A DNA stretch of 64,000 nt from CAWVSB01 sp036960375 (GCA_036960375.1 JBALVY010000003.1:434001-498000), one strand, 5' to 3'. Shown: positions 1 to 8,914, counted from the stretch's first letter. Numbers and translations are program-made. The notes: a model not told the origin generated them from the letters alone.

Positions 1-263
1 TTAAAGTCCGCCGGGGAATTACGAGTAAGGCATATTTGTACAAATACCACGAGAGCAGCATCCAGATAACTTGGGTCAAGAACGGCTTGGTAACTCTGGA
101 TTATGCCTTGCTTTTCAAGCTTACGGACTCGTTCAGTGCAGGGCGTGGTGGTGAGTCCAACTCTGCGGGCGAGCTCTGCATAGCTTATGCGGCCATCTTC
201 CTGCAAAATTCTCAGTATTTTACGGTCAATCTTACTAAGACTCGTGGACTTTTGTGTTTGCAT
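1..263 (-). CDS. lrp: Lrp/AsnC-family transcriptional regulator, 3' end cut by window
   Basis: Reading the minus strand from the ATG at 263 gives 87 residues with the Lrp N-terminal pattern: LSKIDRKILRILQEDGRISY, then a winged helix-turn-helix with ELARRVGLT and RVRKLEKQGII, followed by the start of the RAM (ligand-sensing) domain. The gene runs off the left edge, so the C-terminal domain is missing. Lrp-type proteins bind amino acids and control amino-acid metabolism. This one is divergent from the alanine dehydrogenase gene, with 132 bases between them, an arrangement in which such a regulator usually controls ald in response to alanine or leucine. The family call is firm; the target is inferred from position. 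Confidence 0.9.
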   Translation of the reverse strand, partial: MQTQKSTSLSKIDRKILRILQEDGRISYAELARRVGLTTTPCTERVRKLEKQGIIQSYQAVLDPSYLDAALVVFVQICLTRNSPADF

Positions 264-395
264 GGTCGAATTACCTGTTTATTTGATATTTATCTATAGT
301 ATCACCTATCAAAACTCGAATATAAAGAAATAAAACTTTATAAACGGCTCTATCATAGCTTTTCCTTAATTCCGGACTTATCAGAGGGTCGAGCA

Positions 396-1514
396 ATGTT
401 AATAGGTGTGCCAAAAGAGATTAAGAATCACGAATACCGAGTGGGCTTAACCCCTTCATCAGCGCGTGAATTTGTAAACAATGGTCATGCGGTAATAATT
501 CAGGCTGATGCCGGTACTTCGATTGGCTTCGACGATGATCAATATATTGCGGTCGGTGCTGAAATTGTGGCCACTGCAGAAGAAGTTTTTGATCGCGCCG
601 AGATGATCGTTAAGGTCAAGGAGCCGCAGGCTGCTGAGTGTAAAATGCTCTCCGAAGGCCAGATCCTTTATACCTACCTACACTTGGCTCCGGACCCTGA
701 GCAAACTAAATTGTTACTTGAGTCGGGCGCTACTTGTATCGCTTACGAAACGGTTACTGCACATGACGGCTCTTTGCCCTTGTTAGCGCCAATGTCCGAA
801 GTGGCGGGTCGCATGTCTGTACAAGCCGGTGCTCATCACCTGGAGAAAGCGGCCGGTGGTCGTGGCGTATTGCTCGGTGGTGTACCCGGTGTTGCACCGG
901 CCAAGGTTCTGGTTATTGGTGGCGGTGTGGTTGGTGAAAACGCGGCTAACATGGCAGTAGGTATGGGTGCTGATGTCACTATCCTTGATCGCTCTATTCC
1001 ACGCTTACGTCAGCTCGACAATGATTATGCCGGTCGAGCCAAGATGGTTTACTCCACAGCGAGTGCGGTGGAAGAATATGCGCTTGAAGCTGATTTGGTT
1101 ATTGGTGCAGTCTTGATTCCGGGTGCTGCGGCGCCAAAGGTACTGAATCGCGATATCATCAGCCGTATGAAGCTGGGTTCTGTTGTTGTTGATGTGGCTA
1201 TCGATCAGGGCGGTTGTTTCGAAACCTCCAAGGCGACCACACACCAGGATCCTACCTATGTTGTTGACGGTGTTGTGCACTACTGTGTTGCCAATATGCC
1301 AGGTGGTGTCGCACGTACTGCGACAATGGCGCTCAACAATGCGACGCTACCTTACGGTCTGTTGATTGCGAATAAGGGCATTAAAGCTGCTGTAACCAAA
1401 GATGAGCACTTGCGCCATGGTCTCAATGTACATAAAGGCATGGTGACCTACGAGGCCGTAGCCAACGTTCTGGATTATGAGTACGTTGAAGCCTTGGCTG
1501 CTTTGGATATGTAA
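396..1514 (+). CDS. ald: Alanine dehydrogenase
   Basis: Product of 372 residues, the usual length for L-alanine dehydrogenase (EC 1.4.1.1), a cytoplasmic enzyme that interconverts alanine with pyruvate plus ammonia using NAD. The N-terminal catalytic half starts MLIGVPKEIKNHEYRVGLTP and contains VKVKEPQ. The NAD-binding Rossmann segment VLVIGGGVVGENAA lies near residues 170-183, and the C-terminal half has DVAIDQGG and the conserved NMPGGVARTAT. An AGAGGG ribosome-binding site lies 8 bases before the ATG. It stands alone downstream of a divergent Lrp-family gene, which suggests Lrp-type control of alanine catabolism. Pyridine nucleotide transhydrogenase alpha is related, but the length and GGVART motif fit Ald better. 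Confidence 0.96.
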   Translation: MLIGVPKEIKNHEYRVGLTPSSAREFVNNGHAVIIQADAGTSIGFDDDQYIAVGAEIVATAEEVFDRAEMIVKVKEPQAAECKMLSEGQILYTYLHLAPDPEQTKLLLESGATCIAYETVTAHDGSLPLLAPMSEVAGRMSVQAGAHHLEKAAGGRGVLLGGVPGVAPAKVLVIGGGVVGENAANMAVGMGADVTILDRSIPRLRQLDNDYAGRAKMVYSTASAVEEYALEADLVIGAVLIPGAAAPKVLNRDIISRMKLGSVVVDVAIDQGGCFETSKATTHQDPTYVVDGVVHYCVANMPGGVARTATMALNNATLPYGLLIANKGIKAAVTKDEHLRHGLNVHKGMVTYEAVANVLDYEYVEALAALDM

Positions 1515-1583
1515 ATTTGTTCTGTTGATATAACTTCCTTGATGCACTTGAAGTGCGCTACGTGTGTGCGTTGAGGCGGGGAC

Positions 1584-1740
1584 TGATCGGGGGGCTTTGG
1601 CAAATAGCAACCATAACCTCACCCACCAAACTGGCCGCTACAGAACTCGGGCTTCGCCCTCAGACATACTGTAGCCGAGATCGCCAGTTTGGTGGGTGAC
1701 GTTATAAGCGGGTTGAATAATTTGTCAAAGCCCCCCGATC
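1584..1740. repeat. Long nested inverted repeat A, potential 157-base hairpin
   Basis: The outer arms are 1585-1605 and 1720-1740 (21 bases, one mismatch). The inner arms are 1613-1635 and 1683-1705 (23 bases, one mismatch). A short stem (GCTACAG at 1637, CTGTAGC at 1669) and a GGGC-TTC-GCCC tip close the centre. Weaker pairing extends beyond the outer arms. No protein is evident inside. It could act as a terminator for ald, or be a MITE-like or replication-slippage palindrome. Confidence 0.8.
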
Positions 1741-1848
1741 AATCCCCTGAGCCTGAGCGAGATTTAGGTCCGCGTAATTCGCTTCGTTCATGTGTTTGCT
1801 AAAGATGGCGATTTAAATTCTGTAGAAGTTCGGTAATAGCTGTAGCTG

Positions 1849-2017
1849 AGGCGGTTGAGTGTGTCCATTTTTCGAACTATTCAGTCGGCTTTGACTTGTC
1901 CCAACAAGACGGCGTTTTAAGCGAAAGTATGTTTGAGCGCTTGCGCGAGTTCTTTCGCTGCCGTCTTGTTGGGACAAGTCAGACTGCAGTTCGAAAAATG
2001 GACACACTCAACCGCCT
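1849..2017. repeat. Long nested inverted repeat B, potential 169-base hairpin
   Basis: The outer arms are a perfect 30-base inverted repeat, 1849-1878 against 1988-2017. The middle arms are a perfect 21-base inverted repeat, 1893-1913 against 1960-1980. Inner arms AGCGAAAG (1920-1927) and CTTTCGCT (1952-1959) surround a 24-base loop. Its sequence is unrelated to repeat A 110 bases away, although the nested architecture is the same. I saw no flanking target duplication. Short open frames that cross it are by-products of the palindrome. Confidence 0.85.
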
Positions 2018-2377
2018 GGTTCAGATAACCATTTCTGGCATTGGTAGATTTAGAGGATAGAGTTATTTTTCCATAAATTCCTCTCAAGCCCTGGGCCCCC
2101 AAATTGAACGAATGGGAGTACTGCCCTTGATAGTGGCTTGTTTTAGCTATGAATGATCACTGTATCGATACGGAAAGGCAATCGCCGAAGGCTGCCGCTG
2201 GTTCCGGATGCGTTAGCGGCATAATACAGTTTGCCTTTAATGGTGGTTCTTCGGCACAATACAGTTGCTGCTTTGTTAATGTTGCCGCTGATAAAAATCA
2301 ATCATATTGTTGGCTGCTAAGAGAGCGGTATTATCGTTCCGTCATCGAACTAAAACACTTTATATCTCAAGGATAAT
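2018..2377. other. Non-coding remainder of the ald-ctaA gap
   Basis: This 360-base stretch after repeat B has no recognisable gene. It presumably contains the promoter of the heme A synthase gene, but I could not pick out convincing -35 and -10 boxes. An open frame at 2149-2376 has no family resemblance and is treated as chance. An AAGGA ribosome-binding site ends the region just before 2378. Confidence 0.5.
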
Positions 2378-3427
2378 ATGAAAAATCCAGAGCAGGTTTA
2401 CTTTGATCGAAAAATTGCATCATGGCTCTTCATCTGCGCTGTCGTGATTTTTTTGATGATTCTGCTGGGTGGAATTACACGCCTGACCAATTCTGGTTTG
2501 TCGATGGTAGAGTGGAAGCCTCTGGTGGGAATTATTCCTCCGCTGAGTGAAGCGGCCTGGATAGAAGTATTTGATAAATATAAACAGTTTCCTGAATACC
2601 AGAAAATTAACAGCCATATGAACCTGGCCGAATTTAAGTCTATTTTTCTGTTTGAGTATGCACATCGTGTTTTGGGTCGACTTATCGGTATTCTATTTCT
2701 CTTACCTTTCTTGTATTTCAAGTTTACTGGAAAAATCAAGCCCGGATTGACGCCCAAGCTAGTGCTGTTGTTCTTTCTCGGTGGCATGCAAGGACTGCTC
2801 GGCTGGTATATGGTGAAAAGTGGGCTCGTGAATAATCCACATGTCAGTCAATATCGGCTGACCGCTCATCTCGGCTTGGCGGTTGTGGTTTATGGTTATA
2901 TGCTTTGGGTTACTTTTGATTTACTTTTTGCAGACAGTAGGCTGACAATACGACATGATGGCTTAGCGCGTTTTTCCGTGTTACTTGTCGCATTGATATT
3001 TTTAATGATTCTTTCGGGTGGTCTGGTGGCAGGAACTCATGCTGGCTTGGCCTACAATACATGGCCCCTAATGGGTAATTCATTGGTACCTGCTGGCTTA
3101 TATAGCTCCAGTTCCGTATGGCTAGATATTTTTGAAAATATTACCACCGTGCAGTTTAATCATCGTATTTTCGCCTATATATTATTCATACTGATATCGG
3201 CATTCAGCCTGATGTTATTCAAAAGTAAATTGCCAAACAGAATAAAGGCAGGCGGGGTGGCATTTCTGTCAATGTTATTACTTCAACTGACGCTGGGAAT
3301 TACAACGCTGCTGTTTCACGTGCCGGTTATCCTCGGTACTGCTCATCAGGGCGGGGCGGTAGTGTTGTTTACAGCGGCCCTCTTTGTCTGCCATTGTTTG
3401 ACTCGACCAAACCAGTCTCGTCAGTAA
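2378..3427 (+). CDS. ctaA: Heme A synthase, COX15/CtaA family
   Basis: A 349-residue inner-membrane protein with about eight hydrophobic segments arranged as two four-helix halves, as in COX15/CtaA, which oxidises heme O to heme A for cytochrome aa3-type oxidases. The N-terminal half has GGITRLTNSGLSMVEWKP, the heme-ligand region AHRVLGRLIG and GGMQGLLGWYMVKSGL. The C-terminal half repeats the pattern with GGLVAGTHAGLAYNTWPLM, FNHRIFAY and LGTAHQGGAVVLFT. The ATG is preceded by AAGGA. No cytochrome oxidase genes flank it. The stop codon abuts that of nadC with no gap (TAATTA), so the two convergent genes have no room for a terminator between them. Confidence 0.93.
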   Translation: MKNPEQVYFDRKIASWLFICAVVIFLMILLGGITRLTNSGLSMVEWKPLVGIIPPLSEAAWIEVFDKYKQFPEYQKINSHMNLAEFKSIFLFEYAHRVLGRLIGILFLLPFLYFKFTGKIKPGLTPKLVLLFFLGGMQGLLGWYMVKSGLVNNPHVSQYRLTAHLGLAVVVYGYMLWVTFDLLFADSRLTIRHDGLARFSVLLVALIFLMILSGGLVAGTHAGLAYNTWPLMGNSLVPAGLYSSSSVWLDIFENITTVQFNHRIFAYILFILISAFSLMLFKSKLPNRIKAGGVAFLSMLLLQLTLGITTLLFHVPVILGTAHQGGAVVLFTAALFVCHCLTRPNQSRQ

Positions 3428-4273
3428 TTAAATAGTCTCTACCCTCATCGATAGGTCGATGGCGATAACATCTTTGGTCAGCGCGCCTATAGAAATGTAA
3501 TCAACACCCGTCTGGGCATAGACGCGTAATTTCTTTCGCGTAATACCACCGGATGCCTCCAGTTTGGCTCGGCCTGCAGCGAGTGCGACAGCTTTTTTGG
3601 TTTGCGCAATAGTGAAATTATCTAGCATGATAATGTCTGCGTTGGCAGCCAGAGCCTGCTCCAGCTCCTTCATATTTTCGACTTCGACTTCAATCGGCTT
3701 GTCGCCATGTGCCGCCCTTGCTTCACTCACTGCAGTGTTAATGCTGCCACAGGCGTTTATATGGTTCTCTTTGATCAGGAATGCATCGAATAGGCCAATA
3801 CGATGATTGTGACAGCCTCCGCAGGTCACCGCATACTTCTGCGCCATACGGAGGCCAGGAACAGTTTTACGAGTGTCCAGTATTTTAACGTCGGTACCGG
3901 CAACGGCATCAGCGTAATCGCGGGCCAGGGTGGCCGTCCCAGACAGCAGTTGGAGAAAATTCAGCGCGGCGCGCTCTGCGGTCAGCAGGCTGCGTGCACA
4001 ACCATGGGCTGTGAAGAGTTCGTGGCCGGGAGGCACTTGTTCGCCGTCATTACAATGCCACTCAACTCTGATTGAAGGATCGACCTGGGCGAATACTTCG
4101 TCGACCCATTGCTGCCCACAAATTACGGCTTGATCACGCGTAATGACGTGCGCCCTGGCGTGCGTATCAGTCGGTATGAGTTGAGCCGTTATGTCACCTG
4201 TACCTATGTCCTCAGCGAGGGCATGCTCGACATTCAGTTTCAGCTCGTTTAGATTTTTTTCAGCGACTCGCAT
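3428..4273 (-). CDS. nadC: Nicotinate-nucleotide pyrophosphorylase (quinolinate phosphoribosyltransferase)
   Basis: 281 residues, typical for NadC (EC 2.4.2.19), which converts quinolinate and PRPP to nicotinate mononucleotide in NAD synthesis. Diagnostic stretches are AEDIGTGDITAQLIP near the start, ILDTRKTVPGLRMAQKYAV, CGGCHNHRIGLFDAFLIKEN with its catalytic basic residues, EVEVENMKELEQAL, IIMLDNF and LEASGGI. The ATG at 4273 has an AGGA about ten bases upstream. Its neighbours, the retropepsin-like gene on the same strand and the DUF1631-ampD-ampE group beyond, match a conserved Pseudomonas-type gene order. Confidence 0.96.
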   Translation of the reverse strand: MRVAEKNLNELKLNVEHALAEDIGTGDITAQLIPTDTHARAHVITRDQAVICGQQWVDEVFAQVDPSIRVEWHCNDGEQVPPGHELFTAHGCARSLLTAERAALNFLQLLSGTATLARDYADAVAGTDVKILDTRKTVPGLRMAQKYAVTCGGCHNHRIGLFDAFLIKENHINACGSINTAVSEARAAHGDKPIEVEVENMKELEQALAANADIIMLDNFTIAQTKKAVALAAGRAKLEASGGITRKKLRVYAQTGVDYISIGALTKDVIAIDLSMRVETI

Positions 4274-4350
4274 GACTACAATATCCTGGTCAGTGTTCAG
4301 GCGCCGCTATTCTAGCTGGATTTAGTCGATAGTACAGCCCGTAAATTCAA

Positions 4351-4899
4351 TTAGCGCTGAATTATGGTGAGCTGATTATTATCGTGGCGCAGTTCGGTTT
4401 GGTGAAGAGCACTCATGCCCAGAAGAATGGTCTGGTCAGGCATCGATGGATTAATCACTGCTGCTACGTTGGTTAAGTGGAGCGTACCAATTTTTAGATG
4501 ATCAATGGAGGTTCGGTAGACGGTGACCAGATTGTTGGCTGTCATCGCCTGCGTGGACACGCCGCGTCGCAGACCGAGTTTTTTTTCTAAATTGGCGGGT
4601 ACGACTACCTCGGTGGCTCCCGTATCAATAAGAAAGACCACTTTTTCGTCGTTAATTAAACCCGTGGCGCGGTATTGATGCTGTCGGTTAGCACGCAGAA
4701 TAACCTGGGGCTTTTGGTGTTCTGAAAAAGAGCTGTTAACGTTATTGTTAGGATTGCGCCGTTGTTCCAACCATTGCTGGAACCAGATACCTACAACCAG
4801 CAGTATAAGCAGCCAGGCAATGGCAATCATCAGTAAGCCGGAACCCCGCCCCGGTTGCTCTTGTCTGTCTTTAGAGTCAGTATGTCTGCTTGAATTCAT
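4351..4899 (-). CDS. Membrane-anchored retropepsin-like aspartic protease (TIGR02281 type)
   Basis: 182 residues. A single transmembrane helix lies at about residues 21-41 (GLLMIAIAWLLILLVVGIWF), followed by a linker and a periplasmic domain carrying VVFLIDTGATEVVVP, where D92 is the catalytic aspartate of the D-T/S-G motif. Later it has VYRTSIDHLKIG and ILLGMSALHQTEL, the retropepsin-fold hydrophobic and flap region. Single-domain proteins of this clan AA family need to dimerise for activity. Substrates in bacteria are mostly unknown. It lies 77 bases upstream of nadC on the same strand and may be co-transcribed with it. Confidence 0.88.
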   Translation of the reverse strand: MNSSRHTDSKDRQEQPGRGSGLLMIAIAWLLILLVVGIWFQQWLEQRRNPNNNVNSSFSEHQKPQVILRANRQHQYRATGLINDEKVVFLIDTGATEVVVPANLEKKLGLRRGVSTQAMTANNLVTVYRTSIDHLKIGTLHLTNVAAVINPSMPDQTILLGMSALHQTELRHDNNQLTIIQR

Positions 4900-5108
4900 A
4901 ATAATAACCTGTCTGGGAGCGGGTAGCCTTGCATAGTGGCTTAGTTGGCCATCCTCAGCCTTCGAGGCGAATAGTTTAGCAAATTAATATGGACGAAATT
5001 AGTAATATATTGGCGCAATTCCTTGAACGTAATAATCTGGAAGCTATGTTAGACTATGTTTAAATTGTAGCAATACTACGAGAACTGCTGCTTTGCAAAG
5101 TAGAGCAT

Positions 5109-7394
5109 ATGACAATAAAAGATAATATCGATGGCAGGGGAGTGAATAAGACTAGCTACGGCGCGGGATGGACCGGTCGCGACAGGCAAGTAACGCTGTC
5201 GGATATTCGTCGCAATGCACAAACCCTGTTTGAGAAGAACCTGACTGCATTTTTTGATGATGCCGATGACGCGCTATTTGATATGGCGGAGCGGGCGCAT
5301 CTCAATTCTGATCAAAACATGTACTTTGAGACCATGCGAGAGCTTAGGCTGGCTCAGGGTGCCATACTCGTTAGTTACCGGATTAATTTCGATCAGCTGT
5401 TTGAGGATATGATCAGCGGCCGGAACGAAGTGGTAAATGAAGCCGAAAAATATAATCCTTCGCGTTTAGCACTTGTCGGTGATAATGAGTTGGAAGAAAT
5501 GGTGGCAGTGGAGGCCATGGTGGCCCGTGCACTGCGAAGCACCGAAGATGAGATTTCTCTGTTATCCCTGCGTTTAGATCGTGTGGTACATGGCCATCTC
5601 ATTGACAATCGCAACAATGCTCTTGCGCCAAAATTTATTGCCAAGGCCTATATCGATGCTTCGGCTAATGTTGACATGCTTATTAAGTCGAGATTGTTGT
5701 TATTGAAGCTTTTTGAGCAGCATGTCATGACATCTTTAGGACAGCTTTACCAGACCCTCAACCAGCAGTTGGCCGAAGCAGGCGTATTGCCCAACGTAAA
5801 ACTGGCCGAATTACGCAAAAGCTCAGTGCCTAGACGCCAGCGACGACAAAATGAAGATCTGCATCGCGAACGTTCAGGGACCGCCGAGGATAAGGTTTTT
5901 AGTCAGTTACAGAGCCTGTTACAAATACGTAATTCCGGTCCGATAAATGACCAGGGATATTCACCGGGATCAGAAGGGTCTCAGGAATCTCAGGGCGGGT
6001 ATCAGTCTGGTGGTGGTATTGACCACACAGAGAAGGTCGCCGAGAACGGAAATTCTGGTGGGCAGGCATCGCCTGTGGCGTCAATTCTTGATGGTGGCGC
6101 CAGCTCGGTGCGTATCTTACGACGCAATATGTTAGTCGATGTGCTGTCGTCTCTGCAGCAGCCTCAGGCGCCAAGTAGTACTGATGCCAGTGGTTATATT
6201 AATGAGCTTCCCCGTCGAGACGACATTCTGCAGCTGATTCTGCAGACCGCTGGAGGTCAGCAGCCCGAAGGTGAGTCGGTAGAGCTTGGCCGTGCTGATA
6301 GCGATGCGGTTAATATTATTCATCTGATGTTTGAATATTTGGTGCAGGAAGGTGAATTCGCCTTACCGATGAAAGCTCTGCTCGGAAAGCTGGAAATACC
6401 GATGGCCAAAGTAGCGGTAATGGACAAAAGTCTGTTTGGAGAAGATTCTCATCCAGCTAGAAAACTACTCGATGAATTGGCCAATGCAGGTGTAGGCTGG
6501 GTTCCACAAATGAACGCAGCGCGAGATTTTCTCTACAAAAAAATCCGCGAAGTTGTGGAAACATTACTCGAGGAATTTGAAGAAGATGTCAGCGTATTTC
6601 AGGAACTGCTGGCAGATTTTTTACAGTTTAGAGAAGAAGACGGGCGGCGTTGTGAAGCGAATACCCGGCGCACTCTTGATGTCGAATGTGGGAAAGCCCG
6701 TTCTGAATCGGCAACGGGGGCAGTGACTGCCGAAATTTCACTACGAATTAACGGCTTAGATGTGCCTGAGCCGATTGCCGATTTGCTTCAGGATCAATGG
6801 CACAAAGTCTTATTTATGATTTATTTGCGTGAGGGCGATAGCGGAGATAATTGGCAGGTCGCCTTGCAAGTGATCGACGAATTACTGTGGAGTATTGAGC
6901 CCAAGAGGCACGAGGCCGACCGACGTCGTTTAATGAGTTTGATTCCCAAGCTAAAACGCAGTTTGTACAATGGCTTAAGCCGTATAGGCATGAACCAGTT
7001 TGGTATCAATAAACTGTTCGATAAACTTGAACGATATCACGCAGATGCCGCCGCGGGTGTTTCTCGGCAGCTTCGCGCAGAGAAATCTGTCGCTGAGAGT
7101 ATGGATAGGGCTTATGGTAGCGACGCGGACTCAGCCATAGTGAATGCTATAGAGATAGGTCGTTGGTTTGAGTTTACTGGCGTTAATGGCATGGTTCGCT
7201 GTCGTTTGGCTGCTATTGTCAATCCACCAGGTAAGTATATTTTTGTAGATCGCTTTGGTCACAAACAGCACGAGCTAATGCGTTCGGACCTCGCCAGATT
7301 AATTGCGGGTAATACTGTCAAGTTACTCAGTGATACGCAGTTATTTACTCAGGCATTGGCCACCATTCAATCTGGGCTGTCGATGCAGGAATGA
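5109..7394 (+). CDS. DUF1631 family protein
   Basis: A 761-residue cytoplasmic protein with no signal peptide or membrane segment. The N-terminal 230 residues are helical and acidic. Residues of about 240-330 are a low-complexity linker rich in Gly, Ser, Gln and Glu. The C-terminal 400 residues are again helical and carry the DUF1631 pattern, ending in a region with EIGRWFEFTG and RLAAIVNPPGKYIFVDRFGH that resembles a small beta-barrel of the PilZ-like kind. Position between nadC and ampD matches PA4523 in Pseudomonas aeruginosa, as I recall that order. Its stop overlaps the ampD start (ATGA). Function is not established. The start chosen is the first ATG, whose ribosome-binding site is weak. 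Confidence 0.85.
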   Translation: MTIKDNIDGRGVNKTSYGAGWTGRDRQVTLSDIRRNAQTLFEKNLTAFFDDADDALFDMAERAHLNSDQNMYFETMRELRLAQGAILVSYRINFDQLFEDMISGRNEVVNEAEKYNPSRLALVGDNELEEMVAVEAMVARALRSTEDEISLLSLRLDRVVHGHLIDNRNNALAPKFIAKAYIDASANVDMLIKSRLLLLKLFEQHVMTSLGQLYQTLNQQLAEAGVLPNVKLAELRKSSVPRRQRRQNEDLHRERSGTAEDKVFSQLQSLLQIRNSGPINDQGYSPGSEGSQESQGGYQSGGGIDHTEKVAENGNSGGQASPVASILDGGASSVRILRRNMLVDVLSSLQQPQAPSSTDASGYINELPRRDDILQLILQTAGGQQPEGESVELGRADSDAVNIIHLMFEYLVQEGEFALPMKALLGKLEIPMAKVAVMDKSLFGEDSHPARKLLDELANAGVGWVPQMNAARDFLYKKIREVVETLLEEFEEDVSVFQELLADFLQFREEDGRRCEANTRRTLDVECGKARSESATGAVTAEISLRINGLDVPEPIADLLQDQWHKVLFMIYLREGDSGDNWQVALQVIDELLWSIEPKRHEADRRRLMSLIPKLKRSLYNGLSRIGMNQFGINKLFDKLERYHADAAAGVSRQLRAEKSVAESMDRAYGSDADSAIVNAIEIGRWFEFTGVNGMVRCRLAAIVNPPGKYIFVDRFGHKQHELMRSDLARLIAGNTVKLLSDTQLFTQALATIQSGLSMQE

Positions 7395-8005
7395 GCCCGC
7401 ATTCCTCCACTAATTGTAACTCCGACAACTTGCCAGGTAAGCATCGGATAGTGGATGGCTGGTTAGCTGACGCGCAGAGAATACCATCACCTAATTTTAA
7501 TGTTCGGCCTCAAAATACCCCGATTTCAATGCTCGTTATTCACAACATTAGTTTACCTCCAGGTGAGTTTGGTGGCGGCTATATTGATGCATTGTTTTGT
7601 AATTGTCTCGAACCCCATGCGCATGATTTTTTTGCCCAAATCGCTCAATTGGAGGTGTCTGCGCATTTGCTAATTGATCGCCAGGGGGCGGTGACGCAAT
7701 ATGTGAACTTTGCCGATCGAGCTTGGCATGCGGGGCAATCTTGCTATGCGGGTGTTGATAATTGTAATGACTACTCTATTGGTATTGAGCTGGAAGGGAC
7801 GGATAGCTGTCCCTATACTGATCAGCAATATGCTCGGCTACAACAAGTGACTTGGTTGTTAATGAATACTTATTCACATCTAAATGGTGAAAGGATAGTA
7901 GGGCATTGTGATATTGCCCCCGGGCGGAAAACTGATCCGGGTCCCAGTTTTGATTGGGCTCGCTATCGGCTTTCGTTGGAAAAACTGACAGGAGGTTCTC
8001 AATGA
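7391..8005 (+). CDS. ampD: 1,6-anhydro-N-acetylmuramyl-L-alanine amidase AmpD
   Basis: 204 residues of the amidase_2 (N-acetylmuramoyl-L-alanine amidase) fold. AmpD is the cytoplasmic zinc enzyme that strips peptides from 1,6-anhydro-muropeptides during cell-wall recycling. The zinc ligands are visible as H51 (MLVIHNISLPPGEFGGG), H172 and D182 (IVGHCDIAPGRKTDPG), with K180 and E133 (YSIGIELEG) as catalytic helpers and RAWHAG as the substrate loop. It is about 15-20 residues longer at the N-terminus than E. coli AmpD. The start overlaps DUF1631 by four bases and the stop overlaps ampE by four bases, so the three are probably one operon. Confidence 0.95.
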   Translation: MSPHSSTNCNSDNLPGKHRIVDGWLADAQRIPSPNFNVRPQNTPISMLVIHNISLPPGEFGGGYIDALFCNCLEPHAHDFFAQIAQLEVSAHLLIDRQGAVTQYVNFADRAWHAGQSCYAGVDNCNDYSIGIELEGTDSCPYTDQQYARLQQVTWLLMNTYSHLNGERIVGHCDIAPGRKTDPGPSFDWARYRLSLEKLTGGSQ

Positions 8006-8898
8006 ATCTGTTAGCTTTGCTGATAGTTTTTGCTCTTTGGCAGCGCTGGGGTAGTGGCGGATTTATCCAGAGAGATGGCTGGTTTTACAGTCTGGCCGAC
8101 ATGTTGAACAATGTCGCGCTGTTGCGGAAAAGCTTTTCCTGGCTGATTCCTTGTCTTCTGGTGCTGATACCTGGCGTTCTGCTGGTATGGCTCATCAGTG
8201 TATTTAATCACCAGTTTTTCGGACTAGCCTATTTGATTCTGGCAGTGGTGGTATTACTGTACTCATTAGGTCGCGGGCAGTTGAATGACCAGATAGAGGG
8301 CTATCTTGAGCGCTGGCGTTCCGGTGATTTACAAGGTGCTTATCATATCGCCAGTGAATTCTCTCATAAGGACGCCCTGGACCAGACTGAGGACCCTGCT
8401 AGTCTGCATCGACATGCAATAGAAGGTATTCTCTATCAGGGGCTGGAGCGCTGGTTTGCGGTCATATTCTGGTTTGCCCTGTTTGGTCCTGTCGCTGCAC
8501 TTGGCTACCGTCTGCTGTATTTATATTCTGAACTCGATAATGATTTGGCCGAACGGCAAAAGCCCGTGGTGCTGCGTGTACTGCACTGGTTAGAGTGGTT
8601 GCCGGCAACGGTACTGGGCTTTAGTTTTGCTTTGGCGGGAAATTTTGGCAGCTGCTTTAAGGTTTGGGTGGGGGAGTTGTTTATTCTACCTGAGGCCATT
8701 CCTCAGGTGCTTAGTGACTATGGTATCGCGGCACTGGGTGATAACAGCGCATTGGCCTGCCAGGGCGAATGCTCTGCCGCGGACTATGAAGATATGTTGC
8801 ACCATGGCTCTGTTCAAATAGAAGCAATCCAGCATTTACTTAATCGTTGCGTTATTCTTTGGTTGGTCGCTGTATCCTTGCTTTTCATGGTGCTCTAG
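8002..8898 (+). CDS. ampE: AmpE-like inner-membrane regulator of the recycling operon
   Basis: 298 residues from the ATG at 8002, preferred over an upstream in-frame codon at 7954 because AGGAGG lies at 7989-7994 and the start forms an ATGA overlap with the ampD stop. Hydrophobic segments lie near residues 40-65, 70-88, 150-175, 193-217 and at the C-terminus. The family pattern is visible as WQRWGS and EGILYQGLERWFAVIFWFAL. AmpE (regulatory signalling modulator) is the standard partner of AmpD and is implicated in beta-lactamase induction, with an unclear biochemical role. No ampC or ampR is in the window, so here the pair probably serves peptidoglycan recycling. Confidence 0.92.
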   Translation: MNLLALLIVFALWQRWGSGGFIQRDGWFYSLADMLNNVALLRKSFSWLIPCLLVLIPGVLLVWLISVFNHQFFGLAYLILAVVVLLYSLGRGQLNDQIEGYLERWRSGDLQGAYHIASEFSHKDALDQTEDPASLHRHAIEGILYQGLERWFAVIFWFALFGPVAALGYRLLYLYSELDNDLAERQKPVVLRVLHWLEWLPATVLGFSFALAGNFGSCFKVWVGELFILPEAIPQVLSDYGIAALGDNSALACQGECSAADYEDMLHHGSVQIEAIQHLLNRCVILWLVAVSLLFMVL

Positions 8899-8914
8899 GG
8901 CCGGTAGTCTTTGG

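Noticed and set aside
1813..2102. Two short minus-strand frames across repeat B
   Set aside because: They arise because the palindrome reads open on both strands; no family resemblance.
2149..2376. A 75-codon open frame just upstream of ctaA
   Set aside because: No ribosome-binding site, no recognisable family, and no compositional sign of coding; it ends one base before the true start of ctaA.
4990..5064. A 24-codon frame (MDEISNILAQFLERNNLEAM onward) before the DUF1631 gene
   Set aside because: It reads like a plausible helix but has no ribosome-binding site, and nothing supports expression.
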